Source: Diphasiastrum complanatum
Taxonomy: Eukaryota > Streptophyta > Lycopodiopsida > Lycopodiales > Lycopodiaceae
Length of the DNA: 64,000 nt
NCBI GenBank assembly: GCA_029204225.1
Contig: CM055111.1
Span: 2,420,329 to 2,484,328, forward strand
Direction: 5' to 3'
A model generated the notes under the pieces. That model was given only the letters and a program-made list of their open reading frames with translations. It searched no databases and was not told where the DNA came from. Both the position numbers and the translations under genes were made by a program. Below are positions 11,869 to 23,484 of this stretch, piece after piece (position 1 is the stretch's first letter; every line of letters starts with the position of its first letter).

Positions 11869-12834
11869 ATAGTGGAGCTTCTTCACATATGTGCTGTTCA
11901 AAGGAGTCATTTGACTCAATTGTACCTTACAAAGGACTCAAGAGATCTATTTACACTGCTAATGATCATGAGTGCCCTCTAAAAGGAATTGGCAACATTC
12001 CATTGAAACTTGCTTTTTCAAAAGTTCTTGCACTTTCTAATGTTCTTTTCATTCCAAAACTCACAAAGAGCTTAATTAGTGTGGGAAAGTTGCTTGATAA
12101 TGGTTGTGATGTAAAGTTCAACTCCAATACTTGTTTTATCAAGAAAAATGATGAGATCCTTGTTGATGGATCTAGATGTGGTGGAATTTTTAAGTTGAAT
12201 TCTTATGAGAATGCAAACTTTTGTGAAGTTGCTTTGATATCTAAGGAGGAGGTGGCATAGAAGGTTGGGTCATCTTAACTTTAAATCTATGTCTTCTATG
12301 GTCAAGAAAGTGAAGGCTATTGGTCTTCCAAAATCTCTTTCCAAAGATTTCAAGCCTTGTGAGGCTTGTGCTATTGCAAAACCACACAGATTTCCATATC
12401 AGAAGCCTTTTATAAAGACTACTCATCCTTTGGAGCTTATACACTCGGATGTACATTTTTCCTCTTCTAAAAGTATTGGTGGTGCAACATATTTTGTCAC
12501 CTTTATTGATGACTTTATTAGATATACTTGGTTCTATCTACTTTCTTCAAAGGCTATGATTTTTTATCACTTCCTAATCTTCAAAGCTTATGTTGAGAAA
12601 CAGTTTTCTTTCAAAGCTAAAGCTTTAAGATGTGATGGAGGAGGTGAATACATCTCCAACAAGTTTCATGATTATTGTGAAGGTGAAGGAATAAAGAGAG
12701 AGTTTTCATGTGCTTATTCTCTAGCTCAAAATGGAGTTGTTGAGAGGAAAAACAGATCTTTATGTGAATGTGCTAAAGCAATTCGAGTTGAAGCTTCTTT
12801 GCTTGAGCAAAAGTTCCTTCATCAAGCATAGAGC
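11814..12834 (+). pseudogene. copia protease and integrase (broken, RT missing)
   Basis: The protease active site WYIDSGASSHM lies near 11855-11890. The GAG-pre-integrase zinc region (GHLNFKSM, CEACAIAK) follows a stop near 12258. The integrase core has its catalytic residues in SDVHF, RCDGGGEY and NGVVERKNR (D, D, E). The frame ends at 12829-12831, just past the third catalytic residue; the integrase C-terminal part, RT and RNase H are gone. It is the middle of a normal copia polyprotein, about one third of the full pol length. Confidence 0.88.
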
Positions 12835-12880
12835 CAATCTTGGAGTTATACCAAGATCCATGTTCAAATCAATATAGATT

Positions 12881-12894
12881 ATTTTTAGGAGGAG
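12881..12894 (+). promoter_or_regulatory. Polypurine tract
   Basis: TTTTTAGGAGGAG lies immediately before the right LTR and would prime plus-strand DNA synthesis. Confidence 0.8.
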
Positions 12895-13687
12895 TGTTAA
12901 AACTGAAAAACAATCCATATTGATTTTTTTGGCTTGCTACAAATATTGTACCATGCAAGTATGTAGTTCATAAATGCAAAACGCCAAATTTGGCCTAGAT
13001 AGAACTCGAGCTACATGGATATGTAATATCTAGCTTGATGAATACAACTTGCATATAGTTTGTACATATAGAATTAGCAAAGTTATGCTTGTAGAAACTC
13101 GTGGCAATTCACATGCATTAAATGTAAGTGATCCATAGTGACATGCAAGGCATGCACAAAGTGTAATGGACACATGCATGATGATTTGGGCATTTCTAGT
13201 TAGAACTAGCACACTTGAAAAAAGTTGGTAGAATTTCATGCATGAGAAGTGACAAATGTCACATGGACTCTAGATGTCACTTTAGATGTCATTTTATGAT
13301 GGATGGATGTGGTTCTACCTTGAGCTACCTCGAACTCCATAAATATGTGTAGCTCTCTTCACAATCAATGATGAAGAACCAAAGTTTTGTAGCTATCTCA
13401 TGCCATTTTGGATCTAAACAATTTTGCTTGTTATCTCTCTATCTTTCTCTCTCTAACTCATGTTGAAGCTAATGCTTATACACTGATATCTTGTACTTTT
13501 GCTCATTATTGATTCATTGCTATCATATTCCGTTGCTTAGCATGCTAGATTGTGGTTAAGCCATATCTTCTGAACTAGATCTTGTTAATCAATCTAGAAT
13601 CAGGTTATTGTGCTAATCACAAAGCTTAATTAGATCCATCATACTTGTGGACATTCCCCACACATTTGAAATCTGAAAATTTTGTCA
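12895..13687 (+). repeat. 3' LTR of copia element
   Basis: 793 bp and near-identical to the left LTR. It carries an extra TAGATGTCACTT-type 12-bp duplication near 13271-13290 that is absent from the left copy. Confidence 0.92.
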
Positions 13688-13692
13688 TAAAT
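13688..13692. repeat. Target site duplication TAAAT (right)
   Basis: Exact match to 9366-9370. Confidence 0.85.
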
Positions 13693-14656
13693 TGATAACA
13701 CATTGTCATGATGTATCGCATGTGTGAATGTTAGTTGAACCGGAGGAGAATGATGCTAAAGACATTAATTTCACTACTATGCACCAAAGACATTAAAGTT
13801 CTTAGTATATAGTGTCCTAAAATAGGTTTAATCGGTAAGTTTTATGCAATGAATAAATTTTACATTGTAATTCATGTACAACAAGTGATGAAAAACACTT
13901 GAGATTGTTCGTACATAAGTTTGAGATTTTGTATTGTTAAATTTTTTGAAGATTATGCAATATACCAGTGAACCTCACCTCTCCAATATATTTTAATGGT
14001 TTTCTCGTCAAGATTAATATTCTACAAATTGTAGAGGAATAAGGCTACACTTTCAGCAATCGACTTATTTGGGATTTTGTTCGTTGAAATTTAGAAAGAA
14101 ATTTGTAGATCTAGAGTGAGTGCCTTTTTTGGCTGAAGAGACCTACATTCATCTGGTCTGACTCTCACTCTCACCACATTTCTTAGAGAACTTATTCGTC
14201 TTCATTGCGCACGCATGTATCGCAGTTCCAATCCCATGCATCGCAGGCACGTGAGTCCGATATCCATGGCCAGGACAAGAATGACTCATCTGGATCTAAT
14301 TAGGTGTTTCATTCTAGTACACACGTATGTGATAGTCAGCAATCCCGACTTAGTTTGTAATATATCTCTGTACTTGGAATATTTATGTATGAATATATAT
14401 TTGTTTCAGTTAAGTCTCCTTCATCAATCTTTAAGTGCATAAAATGTAACTCAAATATTTGTAATTTTTTTTATTAACACTTATGAACAAATGATTTTGC
14501 TTACCAATTTCATAAGAAGTGTTCCAAAAGACTCATGGATTTGGATGGAGTCCATTTTTAGGGCAGAATGGAGCGAATACACTGGCTCCATTCTACTTTA
14601 ATTTTTTTTTTTTTTTTTGCATTTTGGTGCCCTCGAAATAATCCTCAGAAACAAGT
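13693..14656. other. Non-coding, no gene recognised
   Basis: AT-rich intergenic DNA without domain motifs. A poly-T tract lies at about 14602-14619. Confidence 0.55.
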
Positions 14657-14830
14657 CCTCAATATATCCCTTGGAACAGGTTCATTCTCAACAGCCTTCC
14701 CCCAAGGGATATACCGACGTCCCTCAATATATCCCTCAAAACATGTTATATGATCCAGTCTTCCCCGAGGGATATACCGAGGTCCCTTGATATATCCCTT
14801 GAAAAACACATTCTATAAACAACATGAAAA
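14657..14830. repeat. 62-65 bp minisatellite with internal GGGATATA/TATATCCC palindromes
   Basis: About 2.7 tandem copies start near 14657, 14722 and 14785. Each junction carries GGGATATACCGA followed by GTCCCT and ATATATCCC, an imperfect inverted repeat (14705-14736 and 14768-14799). Confidence 0.75.
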
Positions 14831-15706
14831 TGATATGGGGATACCTCGGGAACTGATGCAATTATCGAGGTTCTGCTAGCGAGGCATACATCGTTGGACA
14901 TACCGACGTTTATGGGGGTTTTTTTTTTTTTTTTTATAAAATTTTGGCCTCAAAAAAGCCTTGGTAATAAGGTCGAAAAGCCTCCAAAATGTTGTATTGT
15001 GTGTAGTACCCTAAAACCTATGCAAAAAATTCATGTCAAAAATAAAAGTTGGAGAGCAAAAAATTGGCTTTGTTGTAGTAAGAGTGGCATATAAAGATTA
15101 TAACCATGCATATACTTCACCCTTATTTACTCTTTGCATTCATAAGGGTACATCCCATATTGTGGGGGTGATTTATACTATCTACAAGCCTTTGATGCCT
15201 CTTAATTGGTGCATGTACCATATATGGCCATTGTGTACCTTTGCATGTTGTAGGCACTACCGAGCTAAAAACCCTTGTCCTGCAATGTTTGGCAAGGGCA
15301 TGGCATAAGTAACCTTTTTAAATATGTAAGTTGAGGTGTATGCAAAGTTACGAAAGTCTTTCAAAGCATTTTACCTCCATTGTGAGGGCACGAGCCAAAA
15401 ATTGAAATGCTAAACATATAATTTTGCAGAGCTACGAATGTGTGAATTTTGTGCCAATCAACATCCACCGCTTGAGTTGTAGCATGGCAAAGGTTGATTG
15501 AGTCGCGGATCCAAATATGGAGTGTAGTGCCCTGTAGACTCAACTATTGCGGGCACTTGATTTCTAGACAAAGCACTCAACTCCTAAAACCTAAATGTGG
15601 CCGATTCATCAGGCGCTACGCCATGCTTTCACGCAGCTCAACGGGTCACCCCTTCTCTCCAGCACCTGATTTTAACGAAATTTACAAACCCCTTCACCCA
15701 CTCAAC

Positions 15707-15906
15707 AACCTGTGCTGTAAAAAAACGCCACCATGTTTGAGTGAACGGGTCGCATTCAAAGAAACCCTAATTGTCTCGTTCATACTCTGGAGTCTAGTTG
15801 CTCACTGAGTGAACGGGTCACATCCAACCCGTGCTGTTAAAAAACGTCACCATCCAAAGAAACCCTAATTGTCTCGTGCATACACACTAGAGGCTAGTTG
15901 CTCACT
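15707..15906 (+). repeat. Tandem duplication with AAACCCTAA boxes upstream of a phytocyanin gene
   Basis: Two diverged copies, about 15708-15806 and 15827-15906, share GTGCTGT(A/T)AAAAAACG, CAAAGAAACCCTAATTGTC and CTAGTTGCTCACT. The AAACCCTAA word is the plant telo-box, common in promoters active in dividing cells. The copies lie about 1.4 kb upstream of the gene at 17249. Confidence 0.7.
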
Positions 15907-17248
15907 AGTGGCAAGACGTGGTCACATGCTAATAAGACTCAAGGGTGTACTAGAGATTTGACCAGCTATGATTATTATGGCCATGTAAAAGTTTAAAACT
16001 GGGCAGTGCCAAGAGTTGGGCCCTCCACTCATGTTAAGGGTCAATTCTCAATTCCTCCGCCGTCAACTCTGTACCGGTCTTGACAGTGACGCCCACGGTC
16101 CAGTGGTCCAACTCCCAATTTTGTATTATGAAAAACGGCCCCAGTATTTCCTGCCCCTTTCGCACGCTGGAGCCTGACTCAGACCTGCAGTCCATTGCGT
16201 TACCCGCCGGGTGTAACCCCTCCCTGTCCTCGCCTCTCAGGCTCCTTTACCTCTTTCTCCCTCCTTTCTCGAACGTCCCTCTCCAGTTCTCTGAGAGATG
16301 ATCAGAGTGGTGCACTGATCAGATCTGTCCAGGTCGTGGGTGGCAGAGCTTGAGCCTTGAGGAATTGGGTATTGAGCAGAAGGAAGATGTGATTGTATAC
16401 GGCAGAAAAAGGAGCAAGGAAAAAAAAAGGTGAGCAATGAGGTGAAGACAACGCTTTTTGTTGATCATGTACTCTGTGTGAAGTTTGCTTCTGTTGATCT
16501 GGTCTGTGGGTAAGTATTTGTAGTTATGTGTTGTTGTGATTTGCAGATTGTAGTGGTGACTTGTGAGAGGCTGAGTATCCGGAGTGTGGGCTGTGCAGGC
16601 AGGTGGCAAGCTGCTTTCGGTCCGACCAGACTCCAGAGGTTGAGCTCCTGCCGCGCTGCTGCTGTGACCTGCAGCGATGCATTTCATAACTGTGATGAAC
16701 TGAAAGATACTGTTTAGTGACTCGTGAGCATTTTGCGACTGGCCGTACGTTGCAGGAGTTAAGAATTAGCAAGAAAGTAAGAGGGTTGCAATCGCGATAT
16801 ATCATAATGCTCGTTGGAAGTTAGAACAGGCTGGCAGCTGCAGATTTAAAAAAAAATCAACTATCTCGTTGGCGGTTTTTTCTGTCCTGTGTATAGACAA
16901 GAGCACATGGTTAGCCTGGGATCGTCGCATTTTCTGCTAATTCCGTGGTAGATAATTATTATAGACTATTTTGTTCTCGTGATCTGCCACTCGTTTCCAA
17001 GCTCTGAGATGGCTTTGGGTTCTTAGCAATGTACCTTCAATGAAATTATTCCAAGTGCTCCGACTGTAAAATCACAGTCGACTTCTTGATCTTGCATAAT
17101 TATCATGTCACGGAGTCACATGCAGAACTGTATTGCGAATTCGCTCGACAACTGTCTTACTTGGAAGCTTACGGTCTCAAAGAGTTTCTGTTGCCCAATG
17201 CCATGTTAGTGGAATGCTGCTGGTAAAATCAAAGCCAAAGTTTGTGGA

Positions 17249-18033
17249 ATGGCAATGGGGATACGGTATGGTTTACGAAAGTGTAGCTTCTGGCTGGCAA
17301 TTATGGCTCTAGTAATGGATGCGAACCTTCAGGGATGCCTTCTGATGCAGTACAATGTGGGAGACAAGGCTGAATGGAAAATTCCCACTGTTTCAAAAAT
17401 CAACTACACAGCATGGGCTGCCAAATACACGTTCCACGTTGAAGATACTCTTCGTATGCTTACTCGCTCTGCTGTTTTTCGAGCTTTTTATCAATTCAGA
17501 ATTCTTAAAACCCAGTATTCTGTAGACTTGTGCCGCAAGACCGCGCTAAGTCTACTTTCTTGAATGATGTTTATACTTGTAGATTCAATGTAACAAAGAC
17601 TTGCTCTGCAGATTTTCGTTACGAGGAGAGTGCGGACAGTGTTCTCGAGGTAAACTTTCACGATTACCAGCTATGTCAAACTTCTGATCCTGTGTCAAGA
17701 TATACGGATGGGAATTCTATGGTCTACCTTCTGCGGGAGGGTGGTTATTGGTTTATCTCTGGTGTTTACAGCCACTGCATTCTTGGACAAAAGTTCTCTG
17801 TTCACGTGTACCCGTATCAAGCACTTAAAAGTGCTCCTCCTCCACGTTATGTTGCATCTTCTGGAAAAGGAAGTATTCACAGAGCTGGAAGCTCAACTTT
17901 TGCGGATGGGCCTTCTCAGCAAGCACCGCTTGACTCTCCATCTCCCGTCCACTCTTCTGGTCTTGTCTTTGCCTGTTCCGAAGCATATTTCATTAGTAGT
18001 ATTCTTGTTTGGCTTCTTCTTACGAAGGCCTAA
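17249..18033 (+). CDS. Phytocyanin / early nodulin-like protein (ENODL type), two exons
   Basis: Exon 1 is 17249-17453 and exon 2 is 17612-18033, joined across a 158-bp GT-AG intron (donor GTATGC, acceptor CTCTGCAG), giving 208 residues. A hydrophobic N-terminus (signal peptide) precedes a plastocyanin-like domain starting YNVGDKAEW, with NYTAWAAKYTFHVEDTL and YWFISGVYSHC. The disulphide cysteines (YQLCQ, SHC) remain. Of the type-1 copper ligands, the first His is replaced (Ser in ESADSVLEV), the Cys is replaced by Ser (FISG), and only the late His remains. Loss of copper binding is usual for early nodulin-like proteins. A Pro/Ser-rich linker and a hydrophobic tail (ISSILVWLLL) suggest a GPI anchor at the plasma membrane. 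Roles in cell-wall or signalling processes are known for the family; the specific role here is unknown. It is a likely paralogue of the gene at 37337. Confidence 0.88.
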
Positions 18034-20364
18034 ATTTTGTTAGCTTATTTCCTGCTCGATAACCTGAAATCCAGTCGATAAGGTACTATTTTCATATAAA
18101 GGAGCAAGGTAGCGCCTACGGCAGGGCAAATATATAAGATGTTCTGGAGATGTCTGCATGCGAGGTTTTCATACAGAGCTACCTAGTGCAATAGGCAATA
18201 CGTATCAGATGTACTGATTGTTAGCCTGCCAATTTTTTTTATGAAAGTGATTAATGCTCTTTACTTGATTGCCGATTGCGTGAAGCTTTGTGTCTTGCCG
18301 ACGCTGCTTTTTGATAGCGTGCTTGTAAAGCTGTGTGACAAATTTTGGAGTTTTAGGTAAGTTTGATCCTAAGAAGAGATGCTCCATGGGATTGCAGACC
18401 TCATGGTTGTTGCATACTGATGCTGGCAACCGCAAATCTAACTTTCCCCACACTATTCTGGGGTACCATGGTTCTGATAATGGATTGGAGCACTTAGACG
18501 TTTTTTGAGCTTGATATGTCTATGCTTTCTTCAAATTGTCTTCTTTTTGGTTTCATGTCTATTTCTGGTTCTGTTTTCACGCCTAATTAAATGTGCAGTA
18601 GTTGTAAGAAGAGAACATGGTTGACTCATTGATCATTACAATTTACAATATCAAAACCAATTATTAGTGTTTGGTTGTTCTAGCCATTGCTTCACCGCAC
18701 TATCTGGAGTTCACTGGTTGTCATTTCATTCTAGTATACCTATAGCACATGTACACCTACCCTAACTTCCACTTCAAAGTGTGGTCTTTCTTGGCAGAAA
18801 TATTATCCTAGACTTGGCATTAAGTCAAGCAGGGCTTGTCTTCATCCATCTTATTTTGCTTTTAATATTTTCCAGTGCGGAAATGGAATTAAACTATGTT
18901 CCTTGTTTTGTTCATGTGCATGTGTAGACAAGTTTCTGCTTGTAAGACTGCAAACAATCAATTTGTCGTCTATTATTTCCAAATATCAGTGGCTCAAACC
19001 TAGAGCTACAAGTTTAGCATTGTGAATTATAGTGAGATTCAACATCTTGACAAGGGAAAGATGTAGAAATGATTTCAAGTACATGTATATGTCAAGTTCA
19101 ACAAGAAAACAAAATACCATAGAATAACTCTTTTCTTAATAGAATGATAAAACATTCATGGAACAGTATTCTCAGGCATTTGATTTCCATTTTGATACTT
19201 GTCAATAGTTTTCAAGATTGGGAGAAAGTGAGTTTCAAAGCCGTGAGCATCCCAGATTAATATTTGATGGGTAAATTCTGTCAGAAGTCGTTGATCTTAA
19301 GAAGTGCATTTTATATATTTTATTAATAGTTTCTAGATGCATCTTGTTAAAACAAAAGTATTTTGTTCAACCGTTACCATCACCAAGCATCCAAATTTGC
19401 CACTCCAGAGCAAGTTATTACAAAACATAAAAGTTTGAAACTGATTTGTTCCCTTTAACAAAGATTAATTCTATGTTTTTGAGTTGTTGATTTTCCAAAT
19501 GGAGAACAAGTATTTTATGTTAAATGAGAAAAGTAACAATAGATGTTTAAAGTCTTTCATGTAGAGTGACAAAACAGACTCTATTATCAAGAAACATACT
19601 TGTAAACTGAGCACATCAAATATTTGTTGAGATTAGAGAAGAAACATTAGATTTTAGTCATCTAAGAAATGATTCAACACAAACGTAATTATTAGAAAAT
19701 AGACTTGCAACGGCTAGCAGCCTGTGTAAATAATTCTGCGGGACACTCAAGCTGGGTATTTTGAAGTTTTGGTTATGACATCCATTTTTGTCCTTGAAAC
19801 ACACTCAAGCTGTTTTATGATGCATGTTTGTTTTGTTTTGTTAGGCATTAGTTTTTGTTCATCGCACAAGACACTATTTTCAGCTTCAATCAGAACTTAC
19901 ATCTATCAATCAAGTCTGACTATGTACGGTTGTCACTTCTAGGAAAAGAAAATTGCCTTTGATTCATTCAGTTTGAAATTTGAATGGTGTATGGATTTAC
20001 AAATGTAGTATATTTGATTAGACTAGACATTAAGCTCTTGAGTTTACATGTTGGGTAAAATGAACTTTTCGTTGTGGTTTTTAAGAAGAGAATCTTTGGC
20101 ACACAGCAAACTTAATTTCATGAGAAGATTAGCACCTTCTATTGTTATGGAATAATCAAATTATAATGCAACTATTTAAGGATCTGCAACTCGGTTTTTG
20201 CATTCATGTGATTTTTGTAACTTCTAAAAAAATGTTTTGCAGCTGATATTTAAAACTTGTAGAGGGATTCAGTTAATATTTTATGTCTCCATTTTATGTG
20301 TCAAAAGTGATGTACAAATGGTAATCAAATCATTGAAAATGTATTATAATTAAAATTTTAGCGT
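18034..20364. other. Non-coding, no gene recognised
   Basis: AT-rich DNA downstream of the phytocyanin gene. No coding motif, element end or repeat stands out. Confidence 0.6.
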
Positions 20365-20612
20365 TACCGGGCAACGGGCAATGCTCATGCTGGGATTGGG
20401 AGCATTAGTGCTGCCCGGGACCCTTTTTTTGATTTTTTCCTTCATGTTTTTTTTGGGCAGCTACCCCGTGGGCAGCCTGAACCTGCCCACAAAAAAAATT
20501 CCCCATTTTTCAAATTTTTAACCCTTCCCTTTGCTCACCCGGCCAAAACCCTGCCTGCCCACCCAAAATGCATGCCTGCCCAGAGACTTGTGGGCTCACA
20601 TTGCTAGTAATT
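20365..20612. mobile_element. Small fold-back/MITE-like candidate rich in GGGCA/TGCCC
   Basis: A GC-rich island in AT-rich surroundings with many GCCC/GGGC words on both strands (CCGGGCAACGGGCAATGC, CTGCCCGGGACCC, CCTGCCTGCCCACCC). The outer ends both begin TAGC when read inward. No clear target duplication was found. Confidence 0.35.
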
Positions 20613-20859
20613 AATTGAAAATTTTGATTTTTATGTAGCTGAAGCTTTGTGACTGATTTGAACAATGTCACAAACTGGATTTGATTTTGCATCATGTTAG
20701 CAAGGTTTTATCTGAAATGAATGATGGGGGATGAGCAAATCGACTTCAATGAGGAATTCAAAAGTTGATAGCTTATCAATTGTCATATTAGCTCAAATTT
20801 TTTATAAGTGACCATAAGGACCATAAGTTGAAAGTGGTTGAAAATTGGGTGCTGAGATG

Positions 20860-22160
20860 GTTACTTTACTGTCGTTCGTGTCCTAGCAGAAACAAAGATC
20901 AAAAGTATAATGTATTACATTCAAGGTAAAGCAGTTTTGTGGTGGAGAGAGGTTTTGGCAACTTGGGACAAATTTAAGACTTTATTCTTGAAGACCTTTA
21001 TGTTGGTAGACAACTTGCTTATGTACAATTGACATGTGGATTGTATGTTGAGAAACAAGAGCTTTGATAATAACATTTACCAATTTATTGACTTATTAAA
21101 CAACGTACACCCTTGTTCAATCCGACATTGTCACAATGACATCTTATTCGTTGTTTATCTGTAGATTGTCAAAATGAGTGCATGCGGAATATGTTACAAA
21201 ATCTTGAGAATGGTGGATATATACGACAAATATATTGCGGCCACAAAAAAATCTCTAAGGAGTAGTTGTCCTAAGTAGAAACAAAAAAGGATCAGGTAAA
21301 TTTTCGAAGAGTTACAGATGAAGTTGTGCTTTGCGGCCTTAAGAAAATTTTTGAGGGTGTAGTTCATTAAGTCAAAAAAGAGAAAAGAGAAAAAAGGTTC
21401 AGACAATCTTTAGAAGAGTTATAGATGCAGTGGTGTACAATTTTGCAAAAAAGGCCAAGGGTAAAATAAAAGATAATTTCTTTTTGAAGTTGAGCAAAGC
21501 ACGGTTCAAAGACGTTAAGGATAGACTTTGCTTTAATTGTAAAAAATCAGGGCCATCTTTATAGAGATTATTCGTGGTAGAAAAAATTAGTTCTTAACAT
21601 TATGGTCGGTACGGTAAATTTTAGAATCTGAAAAATAGTTTGATTAATGGCTCTTTGAGTTGATGTTTTGTTAGTGCGAATTCTTTGGAAACTAAAGATT
21701 ATTTCTTCCAGCGTAGGAAATGAATGTGCTGTTTAATTTTGCTTCCATTCACAACTTGATGAACTCGTTTATTGCGCAGAGACTTAAATTTTTGACGGTG
21801 AAGAATGATCACATGTATGAAGTGCACCTAACAACGGTATTAAGGTGTGGAATGGTGGAGTTTTGTCCATGGAGTTGGATCTGCTGCAAGGCTTGAAAGA
21901 GAAAGTTGATTTGCATGTCATGAATTTGAATAGAATTGATGTTATTTTGGCCGAGTGGTTTTCTAAATGATCCGATGGATTTAAAATAGATAATAAAGAC
22001 CAATAGATGAGTTTTATTAGTTGATGATGAAGTAGTTTCAATTTTCAAAGTAAATAGTTCATGTATTGAGCCAATTCTTTTGGTGACTGATTTGATGCTA
22101 AAAATTTCTTTTGCTGATTGTAAGATTTGTTTTAAGTTTTGGTGAGAATATAATTTGTAA
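20860..22160 (+). pseudogene. Decayed Ty3/gypsy gag-protease
   Basis: Many stops, but characteristic pieces survive in order: YIQGKAVLWWREV and TWDKFKTLF of the retrotransposon gag near 20910-21000; LCFNCKKSG, half a zinc knuckle, near 21523; LFNFASIHNLMNSFIAQRL, a gypsy-type protease active-site region with D to N change, near 21733; and LNRIDVILAEWF, the DVILG.WL-like motif, near 21928. Reverse transcriptase is not recognisable downstream. This is an old insertion. Confidence 0.6.
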
Positions 22161-23011
22161 TAGTATAAAATGTAATTCCGTTTGAATTATCATGGATGAA
22201 AAGCAGTTTTTAAACAAGTTGAAACAACAACAATTCAAAGATGTATTTTGTGATAAACTATCTCATGGATTATCCCTTGCTTGCATTGTAGATCATAAAA
22301 TAGATCGAATGTCAAGAATTTAGCCAATCTTTTGACTACTATACAAGTTGAGTTTGCTTCTTCTATGTGTAGTTGATGTTAGATTTCTACATTGTCAATG
22401 GTGCTAGATGTGCTGTTATTCATAACCAAAGATTAAAGGGACATATTGGATCTTAGTTGTTGGAGGTTATTGAAGGATCAACCTTCTTTAGCAAGGATTT
22501 GGAGGAGCTACCAATTCTAGAGCATGCTAGATTGTTTTCTACTAAAAAATCAAGCAATTTTCATGTGTAGAATTGATTTTTTTATGAGCTTGAATTAGGC
22601 CAATTTCACACGACTTATTGGATTTGGGCGACTTTAATCGCATTAGAAATGTCTCATTGAAGACTACAAGATTCTATATCATTTGTAGCATTTGCATATA
22701 GAATTTGGATGATTCAATTTTTGGTACTTTTGTCATAACCCTAAATTTGTTTGGATCTCTTGTTTTTGAGGTTGCTGGACTTTTCAAGAGTGTGTTTCAA
22801 GTTTATGAAGTCCAAAAGTTCATGAGATTGTAGGTTGGTTGATCAAGTATCTTCCATTCTATGTGTTGGTTTGCTAGGTTTGGTGCAAGAAAGAGATTTG
22901 AGAGGTTCCATAACTTTGTGATTTCTTCTTGAGTGCATTTGTTGACATTCAAGAGAGTGCTTTGTGCATTGGAACATGTTGAAAGAGATCTAGAGGATCA
23001 GGTCATTGCGA
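22161..23011. other. Non-coding, possible old retroelement leader
   Basis: There is no open frame of note. Its position just before a copia gag start suggests LTR or leader remnants, but no TGGTATCAGAGC site is present. Confidence 0.4.
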
Positions 23012-23484
23012 CATGGCTACAAATGGAGGCTTAATGTTGGAAAGCAATGATAGGCTTACTTCATCAAATTAATCGACATGGAAGGTGAAAATGGAGTTTC
23101 TCCTTGAGATGAATGAGTTGATGGACATTGTTGTAAGAGTGGAGGAATGGCCCTTGGCACAACAAGATCAAATGAGGTATGAAAGAGAGCTAAAAGAGCT
23201 CTACACATCATAAAGATGAATGTTACCAATGAGCTTCTCAAAGAAGTTCGTAAGTGCACTTCATCTAATGAGGCTTGGAAAGCTTTGAAAACGCTTTATG
23301 AATCCAAGTCTACATCAAGAGTACTTACTCCTAGAAGGCAAATCTTTCAATCTATGCAAAAGAAGAAAAATAGTGCTCATGCTTTTGTGTTGAGAGTGAA
23401 AGCATTTAATGATGAGCTAGCATGCATTGATGAGACCATTAAGGAGGTAGAACTTGTGGAATTTATACTTAATGGCTCACTCTA
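23012..23484 (+). pseudogene. copia gag N-terminal part (interrupted)
   Basis: ATG at 23012 starts MATNGGLMLESNDRLTSSN, then a stop. WKVKMEFLLEMNELMDIV and, after a frame change, NEAWKALKTLYESKSTSRV and LVEFILNGS follow the plant copia gag pattern. It ends abruptly at 23484, where an inverted LTR begins. The matching gag C-terminus with its zinc knuckle resumes at about 25517, so the two parts may be one gag split by insertion. Confidence 0.75.

Larger units (their letters stand above)
9371..13687 (+). mobile_element. Ty1/copia LTR retrotransposon, pol-truncated, 4.3 kb
   Basis: This is a complete structural unit: left LTR, adjacent tRNA-Met-type PBS, gag with zinc knuckle, protease, integrase, purine-rich PPT, right LTR and matching 5-bp duplications. 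The order PR-INT with integrase before RT identifies Ty1/copia. Reverse transcriptase and RNase H are absent: about 60 bp after the integrase frame ends, the PPT follows. Several stops and frameshifts break gag-pol. By eye the LTRs differ by about 30 substitutions in 780 bp (about 4 percent) plus one 12-bp duplication, so insertion is fairly recent. The element could have moved only with proteins supplied in trans. Confidence 0.92.
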
